Below, in pieces: positions 1 through 7,804 of a DNA stretch of 64,000 nucleotides. Where the stretch lies: positions 186,001 to 250,000 of the forward strand of contig OZ243959.1 of NCBI GenBank assembly GCA_965214525.1, in the 5' to 3' direction. Under the pieces are notes generated by a model that was given only the letters and a program-made list of their open reading frames with translations, was not told the DNA's origin and made no database searches. The stretch comes from Qipengyuania_B sp965214525. Its GTDB lineage: Bacteria > Pseudomonadota > Alphaproteobacteria > Sphingomonadales > Sphingomonadaceae. Position 1 is the stretch's first letter. Each line of letters starts with the position of its first letter. A program made the position numbers and the translations under genes.

Positions 1-186
1 GACCTCGGTTTTCTCAGCCAATGTTAATACATTTTCCATGTCAAAGCGAAGGTACCGGATAGTGTTTTCAATCTCCGAATGGGCAAGCAAGATCTGAATA
101 TCCTGAATGTTGGCAGTGGCTTTGTAGAGTATTAAAGCTCTGGTTCGACGAAGCGAGAGGGTTCGATACTTCTTTGGCCGCGGCTC
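1..186 (-). pseudogene. tyrosine-type recombinase/integrase, degenerate C-terminal part, runs off the left edge
   Basis: Read on the minus strand from about 186 down to base 1, one open frame gives the C-terminal catalytic block of a phage-type tyrosine integrase: PKKYRTLSLRRTRALILYK, then a helix with IQILLAHSEIENTIRYL and LTLAEKTEV. The IRYL tyrosine is the expected nucleophile. In this family the arginine motif usually reads THSLRRT; here the histidine position is a leucine codon (CTC at 157-159), and LLGH has become LLAH. I could not find the preceding catalytic arginine or N-terminal domain in frame upstream (to the right), so this is probably a remnant. It marks an old integration site beside the ssb island. 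The rest of the gene lies left of the window. Confidence 0.7.
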
Positions 187-1028
187 GGAGAGATTGTGCG
201 CGAACCGGGGCGTAGACGGGCGACACCGGCCTCGGTATGGACAGCGCTGCTCATATTCAACGCAGGCTGGATCGCCTGCATTGTCTTCTGGATTTTTGTT
301 TTAGGTATTGAGGCTAACACGGTGGTGGATGCCGAAGGCTAATCCCATATTGTTAGCAGCATGAATTCGGGGTCGAGCACAAAGGATGGCATTACTCCCC
401 GCACCTTCGCGCTCCACAATGTCTGCAAGAGGCCGCGTTACACGAGGCACGACGTTGAATTCGCATTAACTTTCTTCTACTTCGCAGATACATGTAGCCA
501 TCGGATGGCACAGGAACGACTGCTAATGGGGTAGGCGCCTACAATCCTTTGTGTCTTTTTTGAGGGCGCGCAGCAGGCAATAATTGAACCTTGAGCAGGA
601 CCGGAGCAAGCGATTTGTCCTGTAGGCGATGCTTTTCATGCTGGGGTCTGCGCCCGACCCTGACGCAGCATTCGAAGACGGGATGACAGGGAAGCGTCGC
701 GCAACTTTATGGGCTGTTTGCTGCTGCGGATGGCAAAAAGTTCGGTGATTGAGACGAGTTCATTTCGATCACCCCTTCGAGCTCATATCCGAACCCATTC
801 CGGCTTTCACTGCGAACCTGTCTGAACCAGGTCAGCTGAGGACAGCAACCCGTTTCCCAGCCGGCCGTGTTGGCAGCTGCGCTGCCTGCCCGCACCACCC
901 GGCGTAAACGGGTTTCCCTTGGCCAGACAAGTCTGAGTGCCTGCGGTGCTCTCCTCCCATGCCCTGTTTCTCATCGACGGTCGCAAGCCGGAAATGGTTT
1001 CCGGTTTGAGATCTGAAGGAGAATTTCA
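187..1028. other. 842-bp stretch without a convincing gene
   Basis: Only short open frames occur, none with a ribosome binding site and recognisable product. The composition is mixed, with AT-richer patches around 440-600. It probably holds decayed mobile-element sequence and the promoter/leader of ssb. I see no tRNA, CRISPR array or clear terminator in it. Confidence 0.5.
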
Positions 1029-1427
1029 ATGACCAATATCGTAATCCTCACCGGCCGTATCGCCCGCGATCCCGAGACCCGCGAAACCAAAGGTGGCACG
1101 TCCGTCACCGGTATCACCGTCGTCACCGATCGCCCTGCGCGCGACAAGGACGGCAAGACATACAAGGATGAAAACGGCTACACCGCCAAGGACAGCGAAT
1201 TCCACCGCGTGACCTGCTTCAACGGCCTTTCCAAGACTGTCGGACAGTATTGCTCGAAGGGCCAGCTGGTCAGCGTCCAGGGTCGCATCCACTACACCCA
1301 GTGGGAAGACAAGGAAGGCGTGACCCGGTACGGAACCGAGATCCTCGCCGACAAGGTCGATTTCCTCTCGCGCGGCAATGGTTCCGATACCAGCGACGAC
1401 AATCGCGACGCTCCCGAGATCGACTGA
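1029..1427 (+). CDS. ssb: single-stranded DNA-binding protein, accessory type
   Basis: This 132-residue protein has the OB-fold of bacterial SSB: MTNIVILTGRIARDPETRET at the start, then a region with HRVTCFNGL and VQGRIHYTQWEDKEG. It would coat single-stranded DNA during replication, repair or transfer. A ribosome site (AAGGAGAA) precedes the ATG by 6 nt. It is shorter than chromosomal SSB (about 170-190 residues). It ends DNRDAPEID, lacking the conserved acidic tip that ends in Phe and recruits partner proteins in the E. coli family. That, and its place beside an integrase remnant, fits an island- or plasmid-borne paralogue rather than the housekeeping ssb. A terminator follows directly. Confidence 0.9.
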   Translation: MTNIVILTGRIARDPETRETKGGTSVTGITVVTDRPARDKDGKTYKDENGYTAKDSEFHRVTCFNGLSKTVGQYCSKGQLVSVQGRIHYTQWEDKEGVTRYGTEILADKVDFLSRGNGSDTSDDNRDAPEID

Positions 1428-1448
1428 CCTCCGGTCGATCCTTTTCAA

Positions 1449-1481
1449 GAGGCTCTGCCGGGCACGGCAGGGCCTCTTTTT
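1449..1481 (+). terminator. Rho-independent terminator after ssb
   Basis: A 12-bp stem (1449-1460 with 1465-1476, one G-U pair) with a 4-nt loop is followed by five T residues. It lies 21 nt after the ssb stop codon. Confidence 0.85.
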
Positions 1482-1742
1482 GTGCTGTGCGTCGGCGAGG
1501 ACGAGAGAGGGGAGGGTCTGGCTCAACGATTACCAAGCATGATGTCCGCCCGGCTCCCGCGTCAAGGACGGCGGGGCCCCACCATTTTGTCTCCCCTCCG
1601 CTTCGCTTCGCTCAAGCTCCGGTCCGACAAAATCGTTGCCCCCACCGCCGCTTCGCGGTCGCCCTGCGGGCGCTCCTGGACCCGGGAGCCAGGCGAACAT
1701 CGCACTTTCTCCTGCCGTTTTTGGCACATCAGGAGAACGATC

Positions 1743-1955
1743 ATGACTTATCAGACTGTATCTACAAACAGTTATTTCGAAGCGCTCGAGCAGGCCGAGC
1801 GCCGCTCGCTCCACAGCTTCTTCGATCAGCACATCGTCGAGGACGCGGAAGCCGGCTATATCGCGCTCGACGAGGGCGACTATAGCTGCCTGCCGGTGCA
1901 TCTGGCCGAGCGGGTGGTCCACACGGTCCACGGGGCCATGTCGGACGACTATTAA
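1743..1955 (+). CDS. hypothetical 70-residue protein of the ssb island
   Basis: The ATG at 1743 has a good ribosome site (AGGAGAA, 6 nt upstream). The 70-residue product is acidic and helical with several aromatic residues (YFEALEQAERRSLHSFFDQH) and shows no signal peptide, membrane segment or metal motif. I do not recognise the family. It is a separate unit, with a strong terminator before it (1449-1481) and another after it. The preceding 260 bp carry no gene but hold an 8-bp inverted repeat (ATTTTGTC/GACAAAAT at about 1584 and 1624) that could be an operator. An upstream extension of the frame to 1482 exists but lacks a start signal. Confidence 0.65.
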   Translation: MTYQTVSTNSYFEALEQAERRSLHSFFDQHIVEDAEAGYIALDEGDYSCLPVHLAERVVHTVHGAMSDDY

Positions 1956-1965
1956 CCAAAACACA

Positions 1966-2000
1966 GGGCGGGAGCCGGTAACGGTTCCTGCCCTTTTTTT
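1966..2000 (+). terminator. Rho-independent terminator after the 70-residue gene
   Basis: A 12-bp stem (1966-1977 with 1982-1993, G-U pairs allowed) with loop GTAA is followed by seven T residues. It starts 10 nt after the stop codon. Confidence 0.9.
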
Positions 2001-2424
2001 ATGTTTGTAGGGATAACGAGACGATCCTTCCTGGCTTGGTTGCCGATGTCGACATTGAACCCTTCGCTCTCCGAATAAGCTTGGAAATATGCTCCGAGAC
2101 GATTGCTATCTGATCCCCAAAAGAATGCCCCAACAGAATGGTGATCTGAATTTTCAATACGTTTCTTATGAGAGAATCTAGGCACGACCCGCACTCGATT
2201 TCGGCAAGCTTTTCCGGGCGATTTTCGACTTTCGCAGCCTCGCAATTCGGACTTTGCAGATGGCCATTTGTTACCAAACTAAGGCCAGATGGTAGCCCAG
2301 AGCTATTTTCGCCCAAAATCTCGCCTTGTCCCGAAAAGGTCCACCTGCTCTCGCTCCGGAAATAAGCTAAAGAATTCAGTATATTGAACGGAACTCGCGA
2401 GCTACTGGAAACGTCCGCGCACAT
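1999..2424 (-). CDS. uncertain, possibly frameshifted, hypothetical gene in an AT-richer patch
   Basis: An open frame of 141 codons reads leftward from 2424 and ends in the T-tract of the preceding terminator. There is no ribosome site and no recognisable domain. A second minus-strand frame (1952-2245) overlaps its second half and gives the more protein-like sequence (for example GAFFWGSDSNRLGAYFQAY). This may therefore be one gene broken by a frameshift near 2245, or no gene at all. No other candidate exists between 2001 and 2517. Treat as low confidence. Confidence 0.2.
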   Translation of the reverse strand: MCADVSSSSRVPFNILNSLAYFRSESRWTFSGQGEILGENSSGLPSGLSLVTNGHLQSPNCEAAKVENRPEKLAEIECGSCLDSLIRNVLKIQITILLGHSFGDQIAIVSEHISKLIRRAKGSMSTSATKPGRIVSLSLQT

Positions 2425-2517
2425 GGGAACTTGACAGGCACACCGTACGCAGCGGAGTTCGTGCGCCTACCGTACCGCATTCTACCGGCGAAAACCCTGA
2501 TGTCTCCCCAACAGCCA

Positions 2518-3069
2518 TCATCCTTTTACAGTCCACCATTTGGGCCAGCGCACTTTTTGCGGCGTGCACGTGTTGCTCCAGATCTCCTGCTGCTCTGTGT
2601 CCGTAAGTTTGCGCTTGCCGAGCCTCGCAAGCGCTGCTTCCACGATCCACGGGTTGATCTCCCAGCGGGCCCGCTGTTCATCTTCAGGGTACTTCAAGCG
2701 GGCCAGATCAAGCGTATCCAGGATGACATCGGCACCGGTGCTGACGCATTTGACCACGAAGCCTGTGATGTGATCGAGGGGGTCACGGCGCGCAGCGCGC
2801 GCCGCTTCGATGGCTTCCAGAGAGGCGCGTGCCGCTGCACTGTCGCCGGCAAGCCCCTTCTGCGTCAGCTGCAGCAGGAACGCCTCGGCCGCCGTTACCC
2901 GGCGCTCGCGTCCATCCTCGCGGATCGTGACCATTTGTCCGAGGATAGCATCATAGGGCATTGCACGGTGACGGTTCTTTGGCCTTCCTTTCGGATTGCC
3001 CGAGCGGCCCTTGCTGAACCGCGTCGATGCTGGCGGCTTGCCATAGCCGATCGGCTCTTCCCCGTTCAT
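2518..3069 (-). CDS. DUF5681 domain protein, downstream copy
   Basis: This 183-residue protein opens with the DUF5681 signature: GYGKPPASTRFSKGRSGNP, then KGRPKNR. That is a basic Gly/Pro-rich stretch typical of small proteins beside phage- and island-borne DNA enzymes. The remainder is helical, with an Ala-rich segment (residues 70-95) and a Trp-rich basic tail (KVRWPKWWTVKG). The biochemical role of the family is unknown; the basic N terminus suggests nucleic acid binding (inference). Its ATG overlaps the TGA of the upstream DUF5681 gene (ATGA at 3066-3069), so the two are translationally coupled and follow the ParB-methyltransferase in one operon. The low identity of the two copies argues for an old duplication or distinct roles. 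Confidence 0.85.
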   Translation of the reverse strand: MNGEEPIGYGKPPASTRFSKGRSGNPKGRPKNRHRAMPYDAILGQMVTIREDGRERRVTAAEAFLLQLTQKGLAGDSAAARASLEAIEAARAARRDPLDHITGFVVKCVSTGADVILDTLDLARLKYPEDEQRARWEINPWIVEAALARLGKRKLTDTEQQEIWSNTCTPQKVRWPKWWTVKG

Positions 3070-3590
3070 TCGACCCTGCCGCGTGGCCAGCGCAGCTCCT
3101 CGGCATCGAAGGTAAAGAAGGTGATGTCCTTCACATCCTTCTGGGAGAACTTCTTGCGCCCGGGGCGGCTGAGTGCAGCCTGCGTTGCCCAGGCATTCAC
3201 AAACATGCGTCCACTATTCTTGCTGGACTCATAGTCGGCTATTCCTAGGAGCCGCAGCGCTTGGTTGGCATTCTCCCCACTGTGATGGAACTTGATCGTG
3301 AACGGGCTATTGACAGGCTTGTGTTTCTTGGCGAGCGCCTCCTCTCGTTGCTCGATCATCTTGAGGATCTTGCGGATCGCCATGCGGCTGCCGTTGAGCG
3401 CGGCCCGATAGGTCTGCAGCTGCAGCGCCTCATCGATCGTAAGTTCGCGCTCCTGTCCGCCCTGGGTGACCGTCAGCACCTTGTCGAAGATGATATCAAA
3501 CGCCGAGACGTGCGGCCGGCGCTTGGCAGGACGACCGGCCGGGTTGCCCGAGCGCCCTTTCTCCCATCTCGTATCGCTGCCCCTGTTCAC
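3066..3590 (-). CDS. DUF5681 domain protein, upstream copy
   Basis: This 174-residue protein begins MNRGSDTRWEKGRSGNPAGR, the DUF5681 hallmark, followed by RPAKRRPHVSAFDIIFDK. The central part is a basic helical segment with EQREEALAKKHK, and the C terminus (ELRWPRGRVE) resembles that of its neighbour. It has no membrane segment or catalytic motif. The start ATG overlaps the stop of the methyltransferase gene by 4 nt, and its own stop overlaps the next DUF5681 start by 4 nt, giving a tightly coupled three-gene operon. DUF5681 function is not established. Proximity to a ParB/methyltransferase suggests a DNA-associated accessory role. Confidence 0.85.
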   Translation of the reverse strand: MNRGSDTRWEKGRSGNPAGRPAKRRPHVSAFDIIFDKVLTVTQGGQERELTIDEALQLQTYRAALNGSRMAIRKILKMIEQREEALAKKHKPVNSPFTIKFHHSGENANQALRLLGIADYESSKNSGRMFVNAWATQAALSRPGRKKFSQKDVKDITFFTFDAEELRWPRGRVE

Positions 3591-4894
3591 GGTGCAGCCT
3601 TCTCGTCTGCACGGTGCACAAGCTGCGGCTCCTTACCGGTCAGCTCCGACCAGCGGGTCATGGCGACCTCAACATAGGCAGGATCGATGTCGAGCCCGCA
3701 AAAAGCCCGCCCGACCCGTTCGGCCGCGATCAGGCTGGTGCCCGAGCCCAGGAAGATGTCGAGGACGAGATCGCCCTGTGCTGTGACATCGCAGAACGCA
3801 TCGGCCACCATGGCCACCGGCTTGACCGTCGGATGCAGCGCCAGATCCTCGCGCCGGCTGCCCTTCAATGAGTTGACCGAGGTATAGTCCCACACATTGG
3901 TGCGGTTGCGACCGTGGCGCCCGAGCTCGACATTGTTGGTGTGGGCTGCATCGCCCACGCGGTAGATGAACACCATCTCGTGTTTGGAGCGGTAGAGCGA
4001 GCCCATGCCGGCATTGCTCTTGTTCCAGACACAGATGTTGAGCAGGTCGCCATAGATGCCGCTGCCGCTGCCGCCAGCTACGGCCGCGCTCACATCGTCC
4101 ATGTGCCGCCAGTCCATGCACACGAAGTGCACCGCGCCGCGGCGGGACACCGACGCGCAGGCACCCAGCGTATCGGCGAGGAAGAAGCGGAAGGTGCCCG
4201 TGTCCATCTCGCCCGAAGCCATGGCGAACTCGCGGTGCCGCCCCTTGGCGTTGATGTGGCCATTGACCTTCACATTGTAGGGCGGGTCGAGGAACGCCGC
4301 ATCGATCTGCCGGCCCTCTCCGACAAGCGCTGCAAGGAACGCACGGTCGCGCCCGTCGCCGCAGCCCACCCGGTGTTCGCCCAGCTGCCAGATATCGCCG
4401 GGCTTCACCTGCGGGCTGTGCGGCACGGCCGGGATCACCTCGTCATCGGGATCGGGACTGTCGGCCAGGACGACGTCGATCTCGCCGGTGCTGAACCCGG
4501 TAAGCGAGAGGTCCATCTCGAACTCGGGGAGCGAGAGCTCGGCCAGCTCGAGCTTGAGGATCTCGGTATCCCAACCGGCGTTCAGCGCGATCTTGTTGTC
4601 GGCAAGGCGCAATGCCTTCTTCTGCGGCTCGGTCAACCCGGCAAGCTCGATGACGGGTATCTCGGCCAGCCCCAGCTCCCTGGCCGCGCGCAAGCGGCCG
4701 TGGCCGGCAATGAGCTTGCCCTCAGGGTCGGCAAGGATCGGGTTGGTGAACCCGAACGCGCGGATGGAAGCGGCGATCTGCGCGATTTGCCGCCTGGGAT
4801 GCGTTCGCGCATTGCGCGGATCGGGGATGAGGCTGGCGGTCGGCTTGTAGACCACCGCGAGCGGGCGAGCTTCGGCTTGGGTTGCTGTATCCAT
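3587..4894 (-). CDS. ParB-domain DNA methyltransferase (N4/N6 class)
   Basis: This 435-residue two-domain protein has a ParB-like N terminus (residues about 15-110, with IPDPRNARTHPRRQI, FGFTNPILAD and IAGHGRLRAARELGL). The C-terminal amino-methyltransferase (about 175-420) carries the catalytic DPPY motif (DAAFLDPPYNVKV) and the later AdoMet-binding FxGxG motif (DIFLGSGTSLIAAE); that order is typical of the beta class. It should methylate adenine or cytosine amino groups in DNA, with the ParB domain giving DNA or nucleotide binding (inference). No restriction endonuclease is encoded nearby, so it is an orphan methylase. It heads the leftward operon with two DUF5681 genes and is divergent from DUF3489-DUF2924-recombinase across a 189-bp region. 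Confidence 0.92.
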   Translation of the reverse strand: MDTATQAEARPLAVVYKPTASLIPDPRNARTHPRRQIAQIAASIRAFGFTNPILADPEGKLIAGHGRLRAARELGLAEIPVIELAGLTEPQKKALRLADNKIALNAGWDTEILKLELAELSLPEFEMDLSLTGFSTGEIDVVLADSPDPDDEVIPAVPHSPQVKPGDIWQLGEHRVGCGDGRDRAFLAALVGEGRQIDAAFLDPPYNVKVNGHINAKGRHREFAMASGEMDTGTFRFFLADTLGACASVSRRGAVHFVCMDWRHMDDVSAAVAGGSGSGIYGDLLNICVWNKSNAGMGSLYRSKHEMVFIYRVGDAAHTNNVELGRHGRNRTNVWDYTSVNSLKGSRREDLALHPTVKPVAMVADAFCDVTAQGDLVLDIFLGSGTSLIAAERVGRAFCGLDIDPAYVEVAMTRWSELTGKEPQLVHRADEKAAP

Positions 4895-5083
4895 AACCGG
4901 AACATAGCGGGTCGACGGGACCAGTTAAGGCTGAACGACAGTCTATCCCATCAATCGGCGCAAAACCGTTTCAGGACTGGACTTCGCTCACCACCTGAGC
5001 ATTGCTGTGTGCGCCCGGCACTGCCGGGCTCGTGCCGGTAGCGGCGGCCATTTTCGGCTGCCGCATAAGCCGGAGACCACACG
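4895..5083. promoter_or_regulatory. divergent promoter region of the methyltransferase and recombinase operons
   Basis: These 189 bp separate the two outward-reading operons and must carry both promoters. Two inverted repeats are visible, around 5009-5032 (GC-rich, GCCCGGCACTGCCGGGC core) and 5041-5064 (GCGGC...GCCGC). The second lies just before the DUF3489 ribosome site (GGAGA) and could hide or shape it. I cannot assign a specific regulator. Confidence 0.4.
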
Positions 5084-5431
5084 ATGAGCGAACCAGCCAA
5101 TACAACCAGCACGTCTTCAAGGCGGCAGCGCCAAACCCCGCGCAAGATTGACGAAGCACCAGGCTGCGAGGTGTCCGCGCCAGTGAGCGCAGCGCCGGCA
5201 AGTGCGGATGGAGCGCCTGCCGCTCCAAAGGCACCAACGCGCTTGGATCAGCTCGAGCAGCTCCTCACTCGCGAGAACGGCGCCAGCATCGCCGAGATGG
5301 TGGAAGCAACCGGATGGCAGCAGCACTCGGTGCGCGGAGCCATGGCCGGAGCGCTCAAGAAGCACGGGTTGATCATCAGCTCGCAAAAGCATGAGGGCGT
5401 ACGCCGCTACCGCGCGGAGCAGCCGGTATGA
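5084..5431 (+). CDS. DUF3489 domain protein (winged-helix-like)
   Basis: This 115-residue protein has a Ser/Thr/Pro/Ala-rich disordered N terminus (1-55) and a compact C-terminal helical domain with LDQLEQLLTRENGASIAEMV and WQQHSVRGAMAGALKKHG. This is the DUF3489 family, which resembles a winged helix-turn-helix. It may be a DNA-binding regulator of the module. The ATG has a GGAGA ribosome site 8 nt upstream. Its stop overlaps the DUF2924 start by 4 nt (ATGA at 5428-5431). In many alphaproteobacterial islands DUF3489, DUF2924 and a large serine recombinase occur in this same order, but the job of the first two is undescribed. Confidence 0.85.
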   Translation: MSEPANTTSTSSRRQRQTPRKIDEAPGCEVSAPVSAAPASADGAPAAPKAPTRLDQLEQLLTRENGASIAEMVEATGWQQHSVRGAMAGALKKHGLIISSQKHEGVRRYRAEQPV

Positions 5432-5838
5432 CCGGCGGTAAGATCGAGCGGCTTGTGGCCGAGATCGGCGCCATGGAGCTGGATCAACTGCGAGAAGCCT
5501 GGAAGGAGCGCTACGGCGCTCCGCCACCCTTGCGCTCGGTGCCGCTCTTGCGCCTGCAACTGGCCTGGCGGGTGCAGGCCGAGGTCTGTGGCGGGCTCGA
5601 TCGGGAGACCCGCCGCGCACTCGCGCGAACAGGAGCCTCCGAAGCCGAAGGCAGGCATCTGGGGATTGGCGCCACGCTCACCCGCAACTGGAAGGGCCGC
5701 AAGGTGAAAGTGGTGGTCGAGGAGCGGGGGTTCCGCTGGGAGGACCAGTTGTTCCCCAGCCTGTCGGCTGCGGCCAGCGCGATCGCCGGCAGCCGCTGGA
5801 ACGGACCGCGCTTCTTCGGCTTGAGGGATGCAGCATGA
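5428..5838 (+). CDS. DUF2924 domain protein
   Basis: This 136-residue protein belongs to DUF2924. The N-terminal half (MELDQLREAWKERYGAPPP, LRLQLAWRVQAEVCGGLD) is helical. The C-terminal half has the conserved block with LGIGATLTRNWKGRKVKV followed by VVEERGFRWEDQLFPSLSA and ASAIAGSRWNGPRFFGL, a small beta-rich domain often seen in phage- and island-encoded proteins. It is translationally coupled on both sides by 4-nt overlaps, upstream with DUF3489 and downstream with the recombinase. The strict coupling suggests a partner or specificity factor for the recombinase (inference). No catalytic residues are recognisable. Confidence 0.88.
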   Translation: MTGGKIERLVAEIGAMELDQLREAWKERYGAPPPLRSVPLLRLQLAWRVQAEVCGGLDRETRRALARTGASEAEGRHLGIGATLTRNWKGRKVKVVVEERGFRWEDQLFPSLSAAASAIAGSRWNGPRFFGLRDAA

Positions 5839-7430
5839 GCGGCAAGGCCGTGCGCTGCGCGATTTACACCCGCAAGAGCTCGGACGAAGGGCTCGACCAG
5901 TCGTTCAACAGCCTGGATGCGCAGCGCGAGGCGGGTGAGGCTTACGTGAAGAGCCAGGCAAGCGAAGGCTGGCAGGTCATCCCTGCGCTCTACGACGATG
6001 GCGGGTATTCGGGCGGCACGATGGAGCGTCCCGGTCTCCAGCTGCTGCTCGCCGACATCGCAGCCGGACACATCGATGTGGTGGTGGTCTACAAGATTGA
6101 CCGGCTGACCCGCTCGCTCACCGACTTCTCGCGCATCGTCGAGATCTTCGAGCAGGCGGACACCAGCTTTGTCTCGGTCACCCAGTCGTTCAACACCACC
6201 AATTCGATGGGGCGGCTGATGCTTAACGTGCTGCTCTCGTTTGCGCAGTTCGAGCGCGAGGTCACCGGCGAGCGCATCCGCGACAAGATCGCCGCTTCCA
6301 AAGCAAAGGGCATGTGGATGGGCGGCACGCTGCCATTGGGCTACGATTTGCCCGAGGCGGGAACGCGGACGCTGCGCGTGAACGAAGCAGAAGCGGTAAC
6401 CGTGCGGCACATCTTCGCTCGCTACCTGGAACTCGGCTCGGTGCATGCGCTGGAGCGCGAGCTCGATGCCCAGGGCGTCCGCTCCAAGCTGCGGATCACC
6501 GCCAGGGGCAAGACGCTCGGCGGTAAGCCGTTCAGCCGCGGTGCGCTGTTCCACCTCCTCAGGAACCGCATCTATCTGGGTCTGATCGTCCATCGCGCAG
6601 CTGCGCATGAAGGCGAGCACCAGGCCATCCTAGATGCCGACCTGTTTGCCCGCGTGCAGCAGATGCTCGATGGCAATGCCCGGCGGCACCGCGCTGCAGC
6701 CGGCCACCGGATCGTCAAGGCACCGCTTACAAGCAAGCTGTTCGATGCCAGCGGCGAGCCGATGAGCCCGACATTCTCGCGCGGCAAGTCAGGCCGCGCT
6801 TACCGCTACTATGTCTCGGCTTCGCTCCAGCAGGGCTCTGCCTGCAACAATGACGGCATCCTCCGGCGGATCGCCGCGCCCGCCATCGAGAACCTTTTGC
6901 TCCAGCTGATCGAGCGGTGGCTCGGGGCCGGGCACTCGCTTGCAGGCCTTACAGCTGTGCGGTTCGGCGGGCGCGGATTGCTGGTCGATCTTCCTGCCGG
7001 ACACGCAGCCGATCTGGCGGCACGCCTTGCGCCCGGCGAGGCCATCCTTCACCGCGATCGAACCTCTGTGCGGATCGAGATAGCAATCGCGCTTCCGCTG
7101 CGTGGCGGACGACGGACCATCATTGCAGGTGACCGGCCAGAGGCGCAGCCCGATCCAACGCTTATCGCCGCGCTGCGCAAGGCCCATCGGATGACGCAGC
7201 GTGAGGGCGGAATGCCCCTTGTGGATGCAACGCCCCGATCACCTTACGACCGGATGATCCTGCGGCTTGCATTCCTGGCACCGGACCTGCAGTGCGACAT
7301 CCTTGCAGGACGCCAACCGCCAGAGCTCAATCTGGAGCGGTTGCGCAAGATCGATATTCCACTCGCCTGGCAAGAGCAGCGCACGGTGCTTGGGTGGAAC
7401 ACGGCAGCCATACCCTGTTCTCGACAATAA
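5835..7430 (+). CDS. large serine recombinase (resolvase/invertase superfamily)
   Basis: This 531-residue recombinase has an N-terminal resolvase catalytic domain (residues about 6-150). The motif YTRKSSDEGLDQSFNSLDAQ carries Arg13 and the likely nucleophile Ser15. IDRLTRSLTDFSRIVEI and a conserved FAQFEREVTGERIRDK helix follow. A recombinase domain (about 165-280, LPLGYDLPEAG, FSRGALFHLLRNRIYLG) comes next. The usual Cys-rich zinc ribbon is reduced: I see only one Cys near RYYVSASLQQGSACNNDG. It would cut and rejoin DNA through a 5'-phosphoserine link and may mobilise the module. The gene overlaps DUF2924 by 4 nt, and its stop codon lies inside the first unit of the tandem repeat at 7413-7500. 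Confidence 0.93.
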   Translation: MSGKAVRCAIYTRKSSDEGLDQSFNSLDAQREAGEAYVKSQASEGWQVIPALYDDGGYSGGTMERPGLQLLLADIAAGHIDVVVVYKIDRLTRSLTDFSRIVEIFEQADTSFVSVTQSFNTTNSMGRLMLNVLLSFAQFEREVTGERIRDKIAASKAKGMWMGGTLPLGYDLPEAGTRTLRVNEAEAVTVRHIFARYLELGSVHALERELDAQGVRSKLRITARGKTLGGKPFSRGALFHLLRNRIYLGLIVHRAAAHEGEHQAILDADLFARVQQMLDGNARRHRAAAGHRIVKAPLTSKLFDASGEPMSPTFSRGKSGRAYRYYVSASLQQGSACNNDGILRRIAAPAIENLLLQLIERWLGAGHSLAGLTAVRFGGRGLLVDLPAGHAADLAARLAPGEAILHRDRTSVRIEIAIALPLRGGRRTIIAGDRPEAQPDPTLIAALRKAHRMTQREGGMPLVDATPRSPYDRMILRLAFLAPDLQCDILAGRQPPELNLERLRKIDIPLAWQEQRTVLGWNTAAIPCSRQ

Positions 7431-7500
7431 CAGGCCCTGATATGTCGAATAACGTCCCTGTTATGGCCGATTAACTACCCTGTTATGGCGAAGAACAGGG
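7413..7500 (+). repeat. four tandem 22-bp repeats at the end of the recombinase gene
   Basis: Units begin CCCTG at 7413, 7435, 7456 and 7478, spaced 22, 21 and 22 bp. The third and fourth share CCCTGTTATGGC. The first unit has inverted ends (CCCTGTT...AACAGG) and the array closes with AACAGGG. A further CCCTGTTCTTTCCCTG lies at 7611-7626. The array overlaps the last six codons and stop of the recombinase. It could be a recombinase binding/attachment site or a transcript-end structure; it lacks CRISPR features. Confidence 0.75.
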
Positions 7501-7804
7501 AAACGGGTGTTTTGCACGCGTAACCTGCTGTAATCACGCAACTAACTCCAGCGCCGACGTGCGCAACCGAACCAATACCGCCTGTTTCTGGCCTCCAAAT
7601 TTACATTTTTCCCTGTTCTTTCCCTGCAAGCAGGCAAACCAAACCGATGGCGATCCGCGCAGAGACTGCGGCGGCAAAACCGGCCTGAAACAGGTGGAGA
7701 CAGCCGCCGATTGCCAGAGCCGTGACGGATTGGCCTGCTCAAACCCGCCTGTTCCGCCGCGTTGCGCGGCAGGCATCGTAACAGAGACGAGTGCTGGGGG
7801 TGGA
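7501..7804. other. non-coding border between the recombinase module and tRNA-Ser
   Basis: No supported gene lies here. The sequence holds an isolated CCCTGTT/CCCTG pair (7611-7626) like the array upstream, and AT-richer sequence around 7590-7615. The 3' end of tRNA-Ser faces this side, as expected for an island boundary. I did not find a second copy of the tRNA 3' end to the left. Confidence 0.45.

Noticed and set aside
1482..1742. Extended 157-codon version of the 70-residue gene
   Set aside because: The upstream part lacks a ribosome site and the internal ATG has a strong one directly upstream.
7413..7500. CRISPR array
   Set aside because: Units are contiguous 22-bp repeats without unique spacers, and no cas genes are present anywhere in the window.
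1..7800. Direct repeat of the tRNA-Ser 3' end as left island boundary
   Set aside because: I scanned for TTCGAAC-type T-loop sequence and saw no second copy within the window.
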